From the NCBI RefSeq assembly GCF_022807975.1, contig NZ_CP094358.1, positions 2,232,001-2,296,000 on the forward strand: DNA of 64,000 nucleotides, in the 5' to 3' direction. The first letter of the stretch is position 1. Every line of letters starts with the position of its first letter. This DNA is from Abyssalbus ytuae (lineage in GTDB: Bacteria > Bacteroidota > Bacteroidia > Flavobacteriales > Flavobacteriaceae). The notes under the pieces were generated by a model. That model searched no databases and was not told where the DNA came from. It saw nothing but the letters and a program-made list of their open reading frames with translations. Below, piece by piece: positions 1-8,194 of the stretch. Both the position numbers and the translations under genes were made by a program.

Positions 1-1
1 A

Positions 2-139
2 GATTATAAAAATGGTATAGGCCTTAAAAATACAATCAGTCAGTTGCAGCTTTTATATCCCAAAAAACATACTTTGGAAATTAAAGATGGTGACGGGTTT
101 TATATTGTAAAGTTGTATATAAACTTAAATATTACCTGA
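2..139 (+). CDS. LytS-type sensor histidine kinase, C-terminal end (partial)
   Basis: The gene enters from the left edge, and only its last 45 codons are visible, ending at TGA 137-139. They read DYKNGIGLKNTISQL followed by LLYPKKHTLEI. This is the G-box of a GHKL ATPase domain as found at the end of LytS/YehU-type kinases (His_kinase family). The protein would autophosphorylate and pass phosphate to the LytTR regulator that starts 22 bases downstream on the same strand, so the two form a two-component pair. Sensor and phospho-acceptor domains lie outside the window, so the signal cannot be guessed. Confidence 0.85.
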   Translation, partial: DYKNGIGLKNTISQLQLLYPKKHTLEIKDGDGFYIVKLYINLNIT

Positions 140-161
140 AAAACTTTATATTTATAATAAT

Positions 162-878
162 ATGAAAGTACAATGTTTAATAATTGATGACGAGCCGCTG
201 GCAAGGTCTCTTATTGAAGATTATATCTCAACTTTTTCCTCTCTGGAAACCGTTGCTTCCTGTGATAACGCCATAAATGCTTTTGAAATTTTAAACACCA
301 AAAAAATTGATTTGATTTTTCTGGACATCCGGATGCCTGTACTGGACGGTATGGAATTTGTAAAATCTTTAAAAAATCCGCCCAAAGTTATATTAACTAC
401 CGCTTACCGGAAGTATGCCCCGGAAAGCTATGAACTTAATGTAATTGATTATCTTTTAAAACCCGTTTCTTTTGAACGGTTTATGAAAGCAGTAGACAAG
501 TATTTTGAAAGCACCAAAACTTTACCCGCCCCTGCCTCCGATTTCCATAATGTAGGTGAGGAAGGGTATATATATGTGAACATGAACAAAAAGTATCATA
601 AAATTTTATTTAATGATATTATATATGCCGAGAGCATAAAAGATTACTTAAAAATTCATACCCCGGAGAATAGTATAACTACAAAACGAAAAATAGGTGA
701 TTTTGAAAAAGGGTTGCCTGCATTCTTTTTACGCACACATAAATCGTATATTATAAACACAAAAAAAATTACCGCTTTTACTGCCACCCATATAGAACTT
801 GATAAAATTGAAATACCCATAGGGCAAACCTTTAAGCAAAAAGTATCCGGGTATTTACAGCAACAATTCCGCAGGTAA
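162..878 (+). CDS. LytTR-family two-component response regulator
   Basis: A 238-residue DNA-binding response regulator. The receiver domain covers about residues 3-115, with acidic residues D9/D10, phospho-acceptor D55 in LIFLDIRMP, T79/T80 and K100 in LLKP. The C-terminal LytTR domain covers about residues 138-235 and includes the family-typical stretch FLRTHKSYIIN. It follows the end of a LytS-type kinase by 22 bases, so the two are almost certainly an operon and a cognate pair. The length is normal for the LytR/AlgR family. The regulon is unknown: no neighbour is an obvious target. Confidence 0.93.
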   Translation: MKVQCLIIDDEPLARSLIEDYISTFSSLETVASCDNAINAFEILNTKKIDLIFLDIRMPVLDGMEFVKSLKNPPKVILTTAYRKYAPESYELNVIDYLLKPVSFERFMKAVDKYFESTKTLPAPASDFHNVGEEGYIYVNMNKKYHKILFNDIIYAESIKDYLKIHTPENSITTKRKIGDFEKGLPAFFLRTHKSYIINTKKITAFTATHIELDKIEIPIGQTFKQKVSGYLQQQFRR

Positions 879-984
879 AATATTTTTTGTTCATAACCCA
901 GGTTTGTTTTAACATTTTCCGGCTTCTTATTTACCTATCTTTAGAAGACAAAAACTGCTGTTTTAATCCTTTAATTTGTTTTAA

Positions 985-2058
985 ATGAACTCAAAAACCT
1001 ACATAAAAGGGCGTGGGGCTCAATTGAACACTCCAAATAAATTTTTTGAACTCTCGCATCAGATGAGGGAAGATTTTTTGGAGTACTGCAGGTTAGAGGG
1101 AGAAGAAGCCGATAAAAATAAAACCGAATACCTGGAAGTTTTTCCTAAAACCATTGTCAACAAGGTAGACAGTCCCGACGTAGGTATGATGTACTCCCTG
1201 AACCCCTACCAGGGCTGCGAACACGGCTGCATTTACTGCTATGCCCGCAACACCCATGAGTACTGGGGGTACAGTGCAGGGCTGGACTTTGAAAGGAAGA
1301 TACTGGTTAAAAAAAATGCACCCCAACTGCTGGAAGAAAAAATAAAAAGAAAAAATTGGAAAACCCACCCCATAGTATTATCCGGCAATACAGATTGTTA
1401 CCAGCCTGCCGAGCAACAATATGCTATTACCCGCAAATGCCTGGAAATATTTTTAAGGTACAGGCACCCTGTGGGCATTATTACCAAAAATGCCTGGATT
1501 ACTCGCGACCTGGATATATTAAAAGAACTTGCACAGGATAACCTGGTGGGAGTAAACATTTCTATTACCTCTTTAAAAGAAGATACCCGCAGAATACTGG
1601 AGCCACGTACCGCCACTATAAAAAGAAGACTCGAAACCGTTGAGGTGCTCTCTAGAAACGGCATACCGGTAAACGTAATGCTGGCACCCATAATACCCGC
1701 CATAAACAGCCATGAAATACTGCCCCTGGCCAAAGCAGCCTCACAGCACGGGGCAAGGTCTATCGGGTTTACCGTGGTAAGGCTAAACGGGGCCATAGGG
1801 CAGATTTTTACTGACTGGGTTAAAAAAACCTTACCGGACAGAGCCGATAAAATTTTACACCAGATACAGGACTGCCATGGAGGTACATTAAATGACAGCC
1901 GTTATGGGTTAAGAACCCGGGGCGAAGGTAAAATAGCCCAGCATATACACACTTTAATTAAAATTGCCCGGCAAAAGTATTTTAAGGACAAAAACTTTCC
2001 GCAGCTTAATACCACTTTACACGAAGTTTATAAAAGCGGACAAATGAAACTCTTTTAG
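985..2058 (+). CDS. PA0069-type radical SAM protein (SplB-like)
   Basis: A 357-residue radical SAM protein. The cluster-binding motif is C78-x3-C82-x2-C85, in the context NPYQGCEHGCIYCYARNTH, which is characteristic of the COG1533/SplB-like group often annotated as PA0069 family. A SAM-binding partial TIM barrel follows, to about residue 280. Spore photoproduct lyase is the best-known relative, but this subgroup occurs in organisms that do not sporulate and its substrate is unknown. The ATG at 985 lies in a 106-base gap after the regulator gene. The downstream neighbour is a repeat array, so context does not help with function. Confidence 0.88.
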   Translation: MNSKTYIKGRGAQLNTPNKFFELSHQMREDFLEYCRLEGEEADKNKTEYLEVFPKTIVNKVDSPDVGMMYSLNPYQGCEHGCIYCYARNTHEYWGYSAGLDFERKILVKKNAPQLLEEKIKRKNWKTHPIVLSGNTDCYQPAEQQYAITRKCLEIFLRYRHPVGIITKNAWITRDLDILKELAQDNLVGVNISITSLKEDTRRILEPRTATIKRRLETVEVLSRNGIPVNVMLAPIIPAINSHEILPLAKAASQHGARSIGFTVVRLNGAIGQIFTDWVKKTLPDRADKILHQIQDCHGGTLNDSRYGLRTRGEGKIAQHIHTLIKIARQKYFKDKNFPQLNTTLHEVYKSGQMKLF

Positions 2059-2178
2059 TGGGCCTATAGTTGTTCCTGTCATTTTAAAAGTAAATAAGGA
2101 CTCCATCCCTGTCTGTCTGCATGAAAAAGGTTAAAATGAATGTTATCAAATAATAGCTAAAAATTTTTGTAGATGACA

Positions 2179-2400
2179 TTCCTGTGTCTCAGGATGGTTG
2201 AAACATACGCGCACCGGCCTTCCTGCGCCTCAGGATGGTTGAAACATACGTGCACCGGCATTCCTGTGTCTCAGGATGGTTGAAACATATGCGCACCGGC
2301 CTTCCTGTGTCTCAGGATGGTTGAAACATACGTGCACCGGCATTCCTAGGTCTCAGGATGGTTAAAACACACGCGCACCAGTGTTCGTGAGGTCCGGATT
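2179..2400. repeat. Five tandem 41-bp repeats plus a degenerate sixth
   Basis: Copies begin at 2179, 2220, 2261, 2302 and 2343, exactly 41 bp apart, and a decayed sixth begins at 2384. Each holds TCAGGATGGTTGAAACATA and then a GCACCGGC block. Most copies contain a short dyad TCCTG-(5)-CAGGA. Odd copies carry GCGCACC and even copies GTGCACC, and the bases at the unit junctions alternate in step, so the true unit is an 82-bp dimer. The unit is about half G+C in an AT-rich background. There are no variable spacers, and the 41-base period is out of frame, so it is not a CRISPR array and not a coding repeat. Confidence 0.9.
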
Positions 2401-2436
2401 GGGATAAGAGTTTACGAAATTAGAAATTCAGAAGCC

Positions 2437-2538
2437 ATGGATGAAAATTTATATGGTGTAATTGCAAATTATAAGATAAAAGATAATTATGAGAATGATG
2501 GAGTTTTAAATTTTAGGCTGAGATTAATTTCTCAATAA
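2437..2538 (+). pseudogene. Short orphan reading frame or gene remnant
   Basis: An ATG at 2437 opens a 33-codon frame ending at TAA 2536-2538, starting MDENLYGVIANYKIKDNYEN. The same frame stays open upstream without a start into the decayed repeat copy at 2384-2400. The composition looks protein-like (charged, few rare residues), but I recognise no family. It may be the tail of a gene cut by the repeat array, or simply chance. The rest of 2059-2614, outside the repeat and this frame, shows nothing I can name. Confidence 0.2.
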
Positions 2539-2614
2539 CCCGTTCGAGGCACTACAACATCATTTTATTCAGTAAATTAGTGGCTGCAATACGCAAAGCA
2601 ACCATCCACAAGCA

Positions 2615-3070
2615 ATGATAGCCAATTTTGAAATAGACACGAATTTAACATTGAGACGCGCAAAATATGAAGATTGGGAATTGACCTATCAACTTAAAAA
2701 AGAAGGGTTGAAAAGTTATATTGAAAAAGTTTGGGGCTGGAACGAAAATGACCAGGTAAAATTTCATCAAAAAACATTCACGCCGGGGCGCACTCAGATA
2801 ATAGAATTTAAAAATAAAGGGATCGGATATATAACAACACAAGTTTCCGGTTCAGAAATTTATATAGAGAACCTTATCATAGGTGCAAAATTTCAAAATA
2901 AAGGATTAGGGACAAAGTTGATGAATTGGATGATTGATAAAGCGGAAAAGGAAAATAAAACAGTGGGATTAAAAGTACTCAAAGTAAACACCCAAGCTGA
3001 AAAATTTTATAAGAGTCTGGGATTTAAAAAAGTACAGGAAACGGAACATCATTATGTATTACTATTATGA
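2615..3070 (+). CDS. GNAT-family N-acetyltransferase
   Basis: A 151-residue protein of the GNAT superfamily, which transfers an acetyl group from acetyl-CoA to an amine. The acetyl-CoA-binding motif A is visible as FQNKGLGTKLMNWMIDKAE (about residues 88-106). A typical C-terminal AEKFYKSLGF segment follows, the beta-alpha-beta end of the fold. The substrate cannot be read from sequence; the family includes antibiotic, protein and small-molecule acetylases. It stands alone beside the 41-bp repeat array, and such singly placed GNAT genes are often part of the variable gene pool. It has its own start at ATG 2615. Confidence 0.85.
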   Translation: MIANFEIDTNLTLRRAKYEDWELTYQLKKEGLKSYIEKVWGWNENDQVKFHQKTFTPGRTQIIEFKNKGIGYITTQVSGSEIYIENLIIGAKFQNKGLGTKLMNWMIDKAEKENKTVGLKVLKVNTQAEKFYKSLGFKKVQETEHHYVLLL

Positions 3071-3182
3071 AGAACGATAATATTCTGCATTCATAATTAT
3101 ACTAAATACTGAATCCTTCATCTGAAAAAAACAACTAGAAACTTTTGAATTATCTAGAATCGGATTAATATTGGTATAAAAA

Positions 3183-3206
3183 ATGCTCTTCTGAAAAGAA
3201 GAGCAT
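3183..3206 (-). terminator. Rho-independent terminator of the GH2 gene
   Basis: A perfect 10-bp stem (3183-3192 with 3197-3206) and a 4-base loop. On the minus strand it is followed by a run of T, just after the stop codon of the GH2 gene. Confidence 0.8.
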
Positions 3207-3228
3207 CCAATATTTAAAACTGATTTCC

Positions 3229-5037
3229 TTACTGCTGTAATGTTTCTATAACTTGCTTATTGATTTGATTTACTCGCTCAACATCTAACTTATCTACTTT
3301 TCTATCGTAGGTCATAAAACCATTGATTTCTCCCTCAACATCTGTGGTTTGTGTGTACACCGCAGCAGAAAAACCAACTTTTATCAATTTCATTAATTGT
3401 TGGGCATATTTTATATACTCATCAGTTGTTTCTTTAGAGTTCTTAAATTTTACATATCCCCAATTATTATCTGTTTTCCATAAATGTCCTTCCAAAGGTA
3501 ACCCTATACCTCCGTATTCACCTAGTACTGTAGCACGTTGTGCATCGTATAAAAATAAGTCCGGCCCCGGATAATTGTGAAGATCTAAAATATCTCCTGT
3601 TCTATAATGATTTCCACCGCTAGCCGGGTTTACTAATCTGCCGGGGTCATAAGTTTTAGTCCACTCTACAATTTCTTCGGTTTTAAACTGCCCCCATGAT
3701 TCATTAAATGGTACCCAAACCACAATACTTGGATAAGAATATAAATAATCAATAATTTCTTTCCATTCCTTTCTGTATATCTTTTCTGATTCCGGGGTTC
3801 TTATTAATTCTTTACCGTCAAAATATTTTCTGTTTTGCCATTCTTGAGGAGAATCACCTCCGTTAGGCATATCTTGCCAAACTAAAATACCTAATTCATC
3901 ACAATACGTATACCAGCGTGCTGGTTCTACTTTTACATGTTTACGTATCATATTAAACCCTAATTCTTTGGTTTTTATAATATCGTACTTTAAGGCTTCG
4001 TCTGAAGGAGCGGTGTATAATCCGTCAGGCCACCACCCCTGATCTAATGGGCCAAATTGAAAATAATCCTTATTATTCAGCTGCATCCTTACAATACCAT
4101 TGCCATCTTTTTTTATTGAAACTTTTCGCATAGCAAAATAGCTTTTCACCTCATCAGTTATTTTACCTTTACTAATTAACTTTAAAGCCATACGGTATAA
4201 AAATGGCGATTCTGGCGACCATAACTTTGGATTCTTCAGGGAAATATTAATTTCTTCATATACAGAAGACTTTACATTTGCTATAGTTTTTTCACCATCA
4301 AAAACAGTCACTTCAAATACGTCGCCATATGAAGCCCCTTTTACATTTGCTGATATTTTTATGGTACTTCCATCAATATCCGAAATTGTTTTAATGGAGC
4401 TTATACTTTTAGTATTTACAGGTTCCAGCCAAACCGTTTGCCAAATTCCTGTTACAGGTGTATACCAAATACCGTTAGGGTTTTTTACTTGTTTGCCTCT
4501 GGGTTGTTGCCCATCACTACTAGGGTCCCATACTTTTACAGTAATATTTTGAGAAGTGCCTTTTAGAAATGGTGTAATATCAAAGGAAAAGGGTGTATAT
4601 CCTCCTGAATGCGACCCTACTTTCACATCATTGATCCAAACATCAGCTTTCCAGTCAACCGCACCAAAATGCAATAGGATATTTTTCCCTTTCCAATTTC
4701 CAGGCACTGTAAAGTTAGTTTGATACCACAATTCTTTAGATGCCCCTACTTCTTTCATAACACCTGATAAACCAGACTCTACAGGAAAAGGTACTAAAAT
4801 ATCTCCATCAAATTTTTCAGGTTTTGGATTACCATATTCCGAAATACTGTACTCCCATAAGCCATTTAAATTTTTCCAGTCACTACGCTTCATTATAGGC
4901 CTGGGGTATTGGTTCAATACATTAACGGTTGTTATAGTTTCAGCCCATTTAGTTTTAATTTTATTGCCTGCCGGCTTCCATTGAGCTGTAAGTATTGTAC
5001 TAAATAGTACAAATAGAATTAAAATTCCTTTTTTCAT
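3229..5037 (-). CDS. Secreted glycoside hydrolase family 2 protein
   Basis: A 602-residue exported enzyme of the GH2 clan (beta-galactosidase, beta-glucuronidase and beta-mannosidase relatives). A signal peptide covers about residues 1-18, ending LTAQ. The N-terminal sugar-binding jelly-roll is about 45-205, the immunoglobulin-like domain about 210-305, and the catalytic TIM barrel about 310-595. The acid/base is E446 in VPFNESWGQ and the nucleophile is probably E507 in LGEYGG. Substrate specificity cannot be assigned. It is divergent from a DUF4965 enzyme across 441 bases. No SusC/SusD pair, sulfatase or hybrid two-component regulator is beside it, so this is at most a fragment of a polysaccharide-utilisation locus. 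It ends at a strong terminator. Confidence 0.92.
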   Translation of the reverse strand: MKKGILILFVLFSTILTAQWKPAGNKIKTKWAETITTVNVLNQYPRPIMKRSDWKNLNGLWEYSISEYGNPKPEKFDGDILVPFPVESGLSGVMKEVGASKELWYQTNFTVPGNWKGKNILLHFGAVDWKADVWINDVKVGSHSGGYTPFSFDITPFLKGTSQNITVKVWDPSSDGQQPRGKQVKNPNGIWYTPVTGIWQTVWLEPVNTKSISSIKTISDIDGSTIKISANVKGASYGDVFEVTVFDGEKTIANVKSSVYEEINISLKNPKLWSPESPFLYRMALKLISKGKITDEVKSYFAMRKVSIKKDGNGIVRMQLNNKDYFQFGPLDQGWWPDGLYTAPSDEALKYDIIKTKELGFNMIRKHVKVEPARWYTYCDELGILVWQDMPNGGDSPQEWQNRKYFDGKELIRTPESEKIYRKEWKEIIDYLYSYPSIVVWVPFNESWGQFKTEEIVEWTKTYDPGRLVNPASGGNHYRTGDILDLHNYPGPDLFLYDAQRATVLGEYGGIGLPLEGHLWKTDNNWGYVKFKNSKETTDEYIKYAQQLMKLIKVGFSAAVYTQTTDVEGEINGFMTYDRKVDKLDVERVNQINKQVIETLQQ

Positions 5038-5478
5038 TTTGGTATTATTTTAGAAAACATTAATAATATTCAGCATTTCAAAATATTCGCCATTAATTAC
5101 ATCTTACATAAAAACATATACTCATTCTTAAATTGGAGCAAATAAAAATGATTCGAAATAGTATATATTTTTTTATATATCATTTTCTTCTCGTGTCATT
5201 ATTTCATTTAAACCAATCAAAAAACAATTTAACCGCTTATTTTAATCTTGTTTGACACATTTTAAAGAATAATGAGATGATTTGGTGCATGTATATTGAC
5301 TTAAACTTTCTTATTTTACCAATTAATTACTATAAACTAATTTCATATTGCTTTCTAATTGAAATCAAATTGACAAGGAATAACCTAGGTAATTTTTCAA
5401 TATACTAAATCGTTTTATTTTCTTTTACATATTAGTTATAAAAAATAAATTATTCAATATTTAAATTTTAATCCAAAA
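5038..5478. other. 441-base divergent intergenic region
   Basis: A very AT-rich gap between the start codons of the GH2 and DUF4965 genes, so it must hold two outward-facing promoters. I see no clean TAnnTTTG element on either strand, no long dyad and no credible small gene. The absence of a good standard -7 box would fit genes that need an activator, but that is inference. Confidence 0.5.
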
Positions 5479-7956
5479 ATGAGATTATTACAACACATCA
5501 GAATTCTATGTTTATCATCATTTATAATTGTATCAAACATAATTGTTGCACAAGAAAAATTAAGAGCACCGGCATATCCACTAGTAACCCATAATCCAAA
5601 CTTCAGTATTTGGTCTACGGATTCTGAACTTAATGGTTCACCAACACAACACTGGACAGAACAAGATCATTCTTTACTTGGTATTTTAAAAGTCGATAAT
5701 AAATATTATCGTTTTTTAGGTGCAGAAACCAAAATTTACGAATCCATTTTAGCTGCTTCTGACGAAATTGATTATCAAGCAGATTATACAGAGACTGAAC
5801 CTGAAATAGGCTGGGAAAAAACCAGTTATAATAGTAATAATTGGAAAAAAGGGGAAGCCCCATTTTCTGACAATATCAAAGAAGCCAAAACCCTCTGGAA
5901 AAGTAATGATCTTTGGTATAGACGTACTTTTGATTTAAAAAATACGGATTTAAAAAACCTGTACTTAAAGCTTAGACACGACGACAATGTTGTTGTTTAT
6001 CTAAACGGTAATAAAATTTATGAAACCAAAGGCTGGCAACATAGATATAAATACCTTCCAATAGACCAAAATATTACCAGACAATTGAAATTAAAAGATA
6101 ATGTACTTGCCATTCATATAAAAAACACGGGAGGTGGCCAGTGGTTGGACGCTGGTTTAGTTACCGAAGCTCCTACTATGCAGAATGTAATAATTAAAAA
6201 AGCAAAGCAAACCGATATAACACTAAATGCAAACCAAACTATATATACATTTGATTGTGATAATGTAACACTAACTGCTACTTTTACTTCTCCATTATTA
6301 TTAGATGATTTAAAATTAATGAGTCGTCCAATATCTTATCTATCAGTAAAAGTAACATCTAAAGATAAAAAAGAACATCGGGCAAAGTTGTATATTGGCG
6401 CATCCAGTAATATTGCAGTATATACACCCCAACAAGAGGTTGTTGTTACTAAATACACACAAAACAATCTTAATATTCTTAAAGCTGGTACCGTAGAACA
6501 ACCTGTTTTGCAGAAAAAAAACGATGATATGCGTATAGATTGGGGTTATTTCTATTTATCGGCTCCTGCATCAAATAGTCAACACTATATCAGTACTGTA
6601 AACTCATCTCTCTTGCCTTTTGTGTTGAATAATCAAATTAATACTAAAACAGAAGTTACCGGTAAAAACTTAGTGCTAAATACAATCACTGATTTAGGTT
6701 CTTTCAAAACTCAAGAAGCAGAAACTGTATTAATGCTTGGGTATGATGAAATTTACAGCATTAACTATTTTGGAAGCAATTTAAAACCCTGGTTTAAAAA
6801 AGATGATATGTCCATGAATAACACTTTGGCTGTTGCTGCAAATGAATATAAAAACATTATTAATCGTGTTGAAATTTTTGATAAAAAAATATATGAAGAT
6901 TGTTTAGCTGCTGGGGGTAAAAAATATGCAGATTTATGCAATTTAGTATACAGGCAGGCTATTGCTGCTCATACATTAGTAGAAAGTCCTGAGGGTGAAA
7001 TTCTTTTTCTTTCAAAAGAAAATAATAGTGGTGGTTTTATAAATACAGTAGATGTTACCTATCCTTCTGCTCCTCTGTTTTTAATTTACAACCCAGATTT
7101 ATTGAAGGGTATGTTAAACGGAATTTTTTATTATAGTGAAAAAAGTGGAAAATGGAATAAACCTTATCCAACACATGATTTAGGGGTTTACCCAATAGCT
7201 ACAGGACATATTTATGGAGAGGATATGCCAGTAGAAGAAGCAGGGAATATGATAATATTAACTGCTGCGATTGCGCATCAGGAAGGGAATGCTGAATATG
7301 CTAAAAAGCATTGGGAAACATTAACTACATGGGCAGATTATTTAACTAAAGAAGGTTTTGATCCAGGTAATCAATTGTGTACTGATGATTTTGCTGGTCA
7401 TTTAACACGAAATGCAAACCTTTCTATAAAAGCTATTATGGGAATTGCTTCTTATGGGAAACTTGCAGGAATGTTAGGTGATGAAAAAGTAGAAAAAAAA
7501 TATATTTCAACTGCAAAAAAGATGGCAAAAGATTGGAAGAAAATTGATAGAGATAGCGACCATTACAGTTTGGCTTTTGGAGCTAAAGGAACATGGAGTC
7601 AAAAATATAATTTAGTTTGGGATGATATATTGAATTTAAATATCTTCTCAAAATCCATTATAAACAAGGAAATCAAATATTACTTAACTAAACAAAATAA
7701 GTATGGTTTACCTTTGGATAGTAGAAAAACGTATACAAAATCTGATTGGGTGATCTGGACAGCTACTTTAGCTGAAAACGAAGCCGATTTTAAAGCTTTA
7801 ATCAGGCCTATGTGGACATATGCTAATGAAACCCCTGACAGAGTTCCGATAAGTGATTTTCATGAAACAACAAATGCAAAACGTATAAACTTTAAAGGGC
7901 GTTCTGTAGTTGGTGGCTATTTTATAAAGCTTTTAAAAGTTAAAGCTCAAAAATGA
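5479..7956 (+). CDS. Secreted DUF4964/DUF5127/DUF4965/DUF1793 protein (glutaminase A-like)
   Basis: An 825-residue exported protein. A signal peptide covers about residues 1-25 (ending VAQ). It is followed by the DUF4964-type start LRAPAYPLVTHNPNFSIW and a DUF5127-like beta region. The C-terminal (alpha/alpha)6-type DUF4965/DUF1793 region has the landmark motifs GEDMPVEEAGNMIIL and DDFAGHLTRNANLSIKAI. Residues about 110-230 (GWEKTSYNSNNWKKGEAPFS onward) look like an inserted galactose-binding-type beta-sandwich. Fungal relatives are called glutaminase A. Bacteroidota members usually sit with glycoside hydrolases and are suspected to act on glycans, and the divergent GH2 gene fits that. The exact reaction is unknown. 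Confidence 0.87.
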   Translation: MRLLQHIRILCLSSFIIVSNIIVAQEKLRAPAYPLVTHNPNFSIWSTDSELNGSPTQHWTEQDHSLLGILKVDNKYYRFLGAETKIYESILAASDEIDYQADYTETEPEIGWEKTSYNSNNWKKGEAPFSDNIKEAKTLWKSNDLWYRRTFDLKNTDLKNLYLKLRHDDNVVVYLNGNKIYETKGWQHRYKYLPIDQNITRQLKLKDNVLAIHIKNTGGGQWLDAGLVTEAPTMQNVIIKKAKQTDITLNANQTIYTFDCDNVTLTATFTSPLLLDDLKLMSRPISYLSVKVTSKDKKEHRAKLYIGASSNIAVYTPQQEVVVTKYTQNNLNILKAGTVEQPVLQKKNDDMRIDWGYFYLSAPASNSQHYISTVNSSLLPFVLNNQINTKTEVTGKNLVLNTITDLGSFKTQEAETVLMLGYDEIYSINYFGSNLKPWFKKDDMSMNNTLAVAANEYKNIINRVEIFDKKIYEDCLAAGGKKYADLCNLVYRQAIAAHTLVESPEGEILFLSKENNSGGFINTVDVTYPSAPLFLIYNPDLLKGMLNGIFYYSEKSGKWNKPYPTHDLGVYPIATGHIYGEDMPVEEAGNMIILTAAIAHQEGNAEYAKKHWETLTTWADYLTKEGFDPGNQLCTDDFAGHLTRNANLSIKAIMGIASYGKLAGMLGDEKVEKKYISTAKKMAKDWKKIDRDSDHYSLAFGAKGTWSQKYNLVWDDILNLNIFSKSIINKEIKYYLTKQNKYGLPLDSRKTYTKSDWVIWTATLAENEADFKALIRPMWTYANETPDRVPISDFHETTNAKRINFKGRSVVGGYFIKLLKVKAQK

Positions 7957-8008
7957 TTGACTGAACTCTTAACAGTCAACAAGCTAATACAAATTTTATG
8001 CAAATGAA

Positions 8009-8041
8009 AAAGGGTTTGGAGTTTACAACTCCAAACCCTTT
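8009..8041. terminator. Bidirectional terminator, DUF4965 gene / tRNA-Asn
   Basis: A perfect 15-bp stem (8009-8023 with 8027-8041) and a 3-base loop. T-rich sequence flanks it on both strands, so it can end the plus-strand enzyme gene and the minus-strand tRNA transcript. Confidence 0.85.
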
Positions 8042-8050
8042 ATTTCTCTG

Positions 8051-8124
8051 CTCCCCCTCTTGGGCTCGAACCAAGGACCCTCTGATTAACAGTCAGATGC
8101 TCTAACCAACTGAGCTAAGGAGGA
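8051..8124 (-). tRNA. tRNA-Asn (GTT)
   Basis: A full cloverleaf on the minus strand. The acceptor arm is TCCTCCT paired with AGGGGGA (one T-G pair), the D arm is GCTC/GAGC, and the anticodon arm is TCTGA-CTGTTAA-TCAGA with anticodon GTT. The T arm is CTTGG-TTCGAGC-CCAAG and the discriminator is G. CCA is not encoded. The length is 74 bases. It follows rseP on the same strand and ends at the bidirectional hairpin at 8009-8041. Confidence 0.96.
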
Positions 8125-8194
8125 ATTTAAATTCCTATTTTGCGGATGCAAATATATACATGTTTTTTATTTACCCCAAATAAATCTTTATTTT

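Noticed and set aside
2179-2400. Possible CRISPR array (regular repeats containing GGTTGAAAC)
   Set aside because: There are no variable spacers: the whole 41-base period is conserved, and no cas genes are near.
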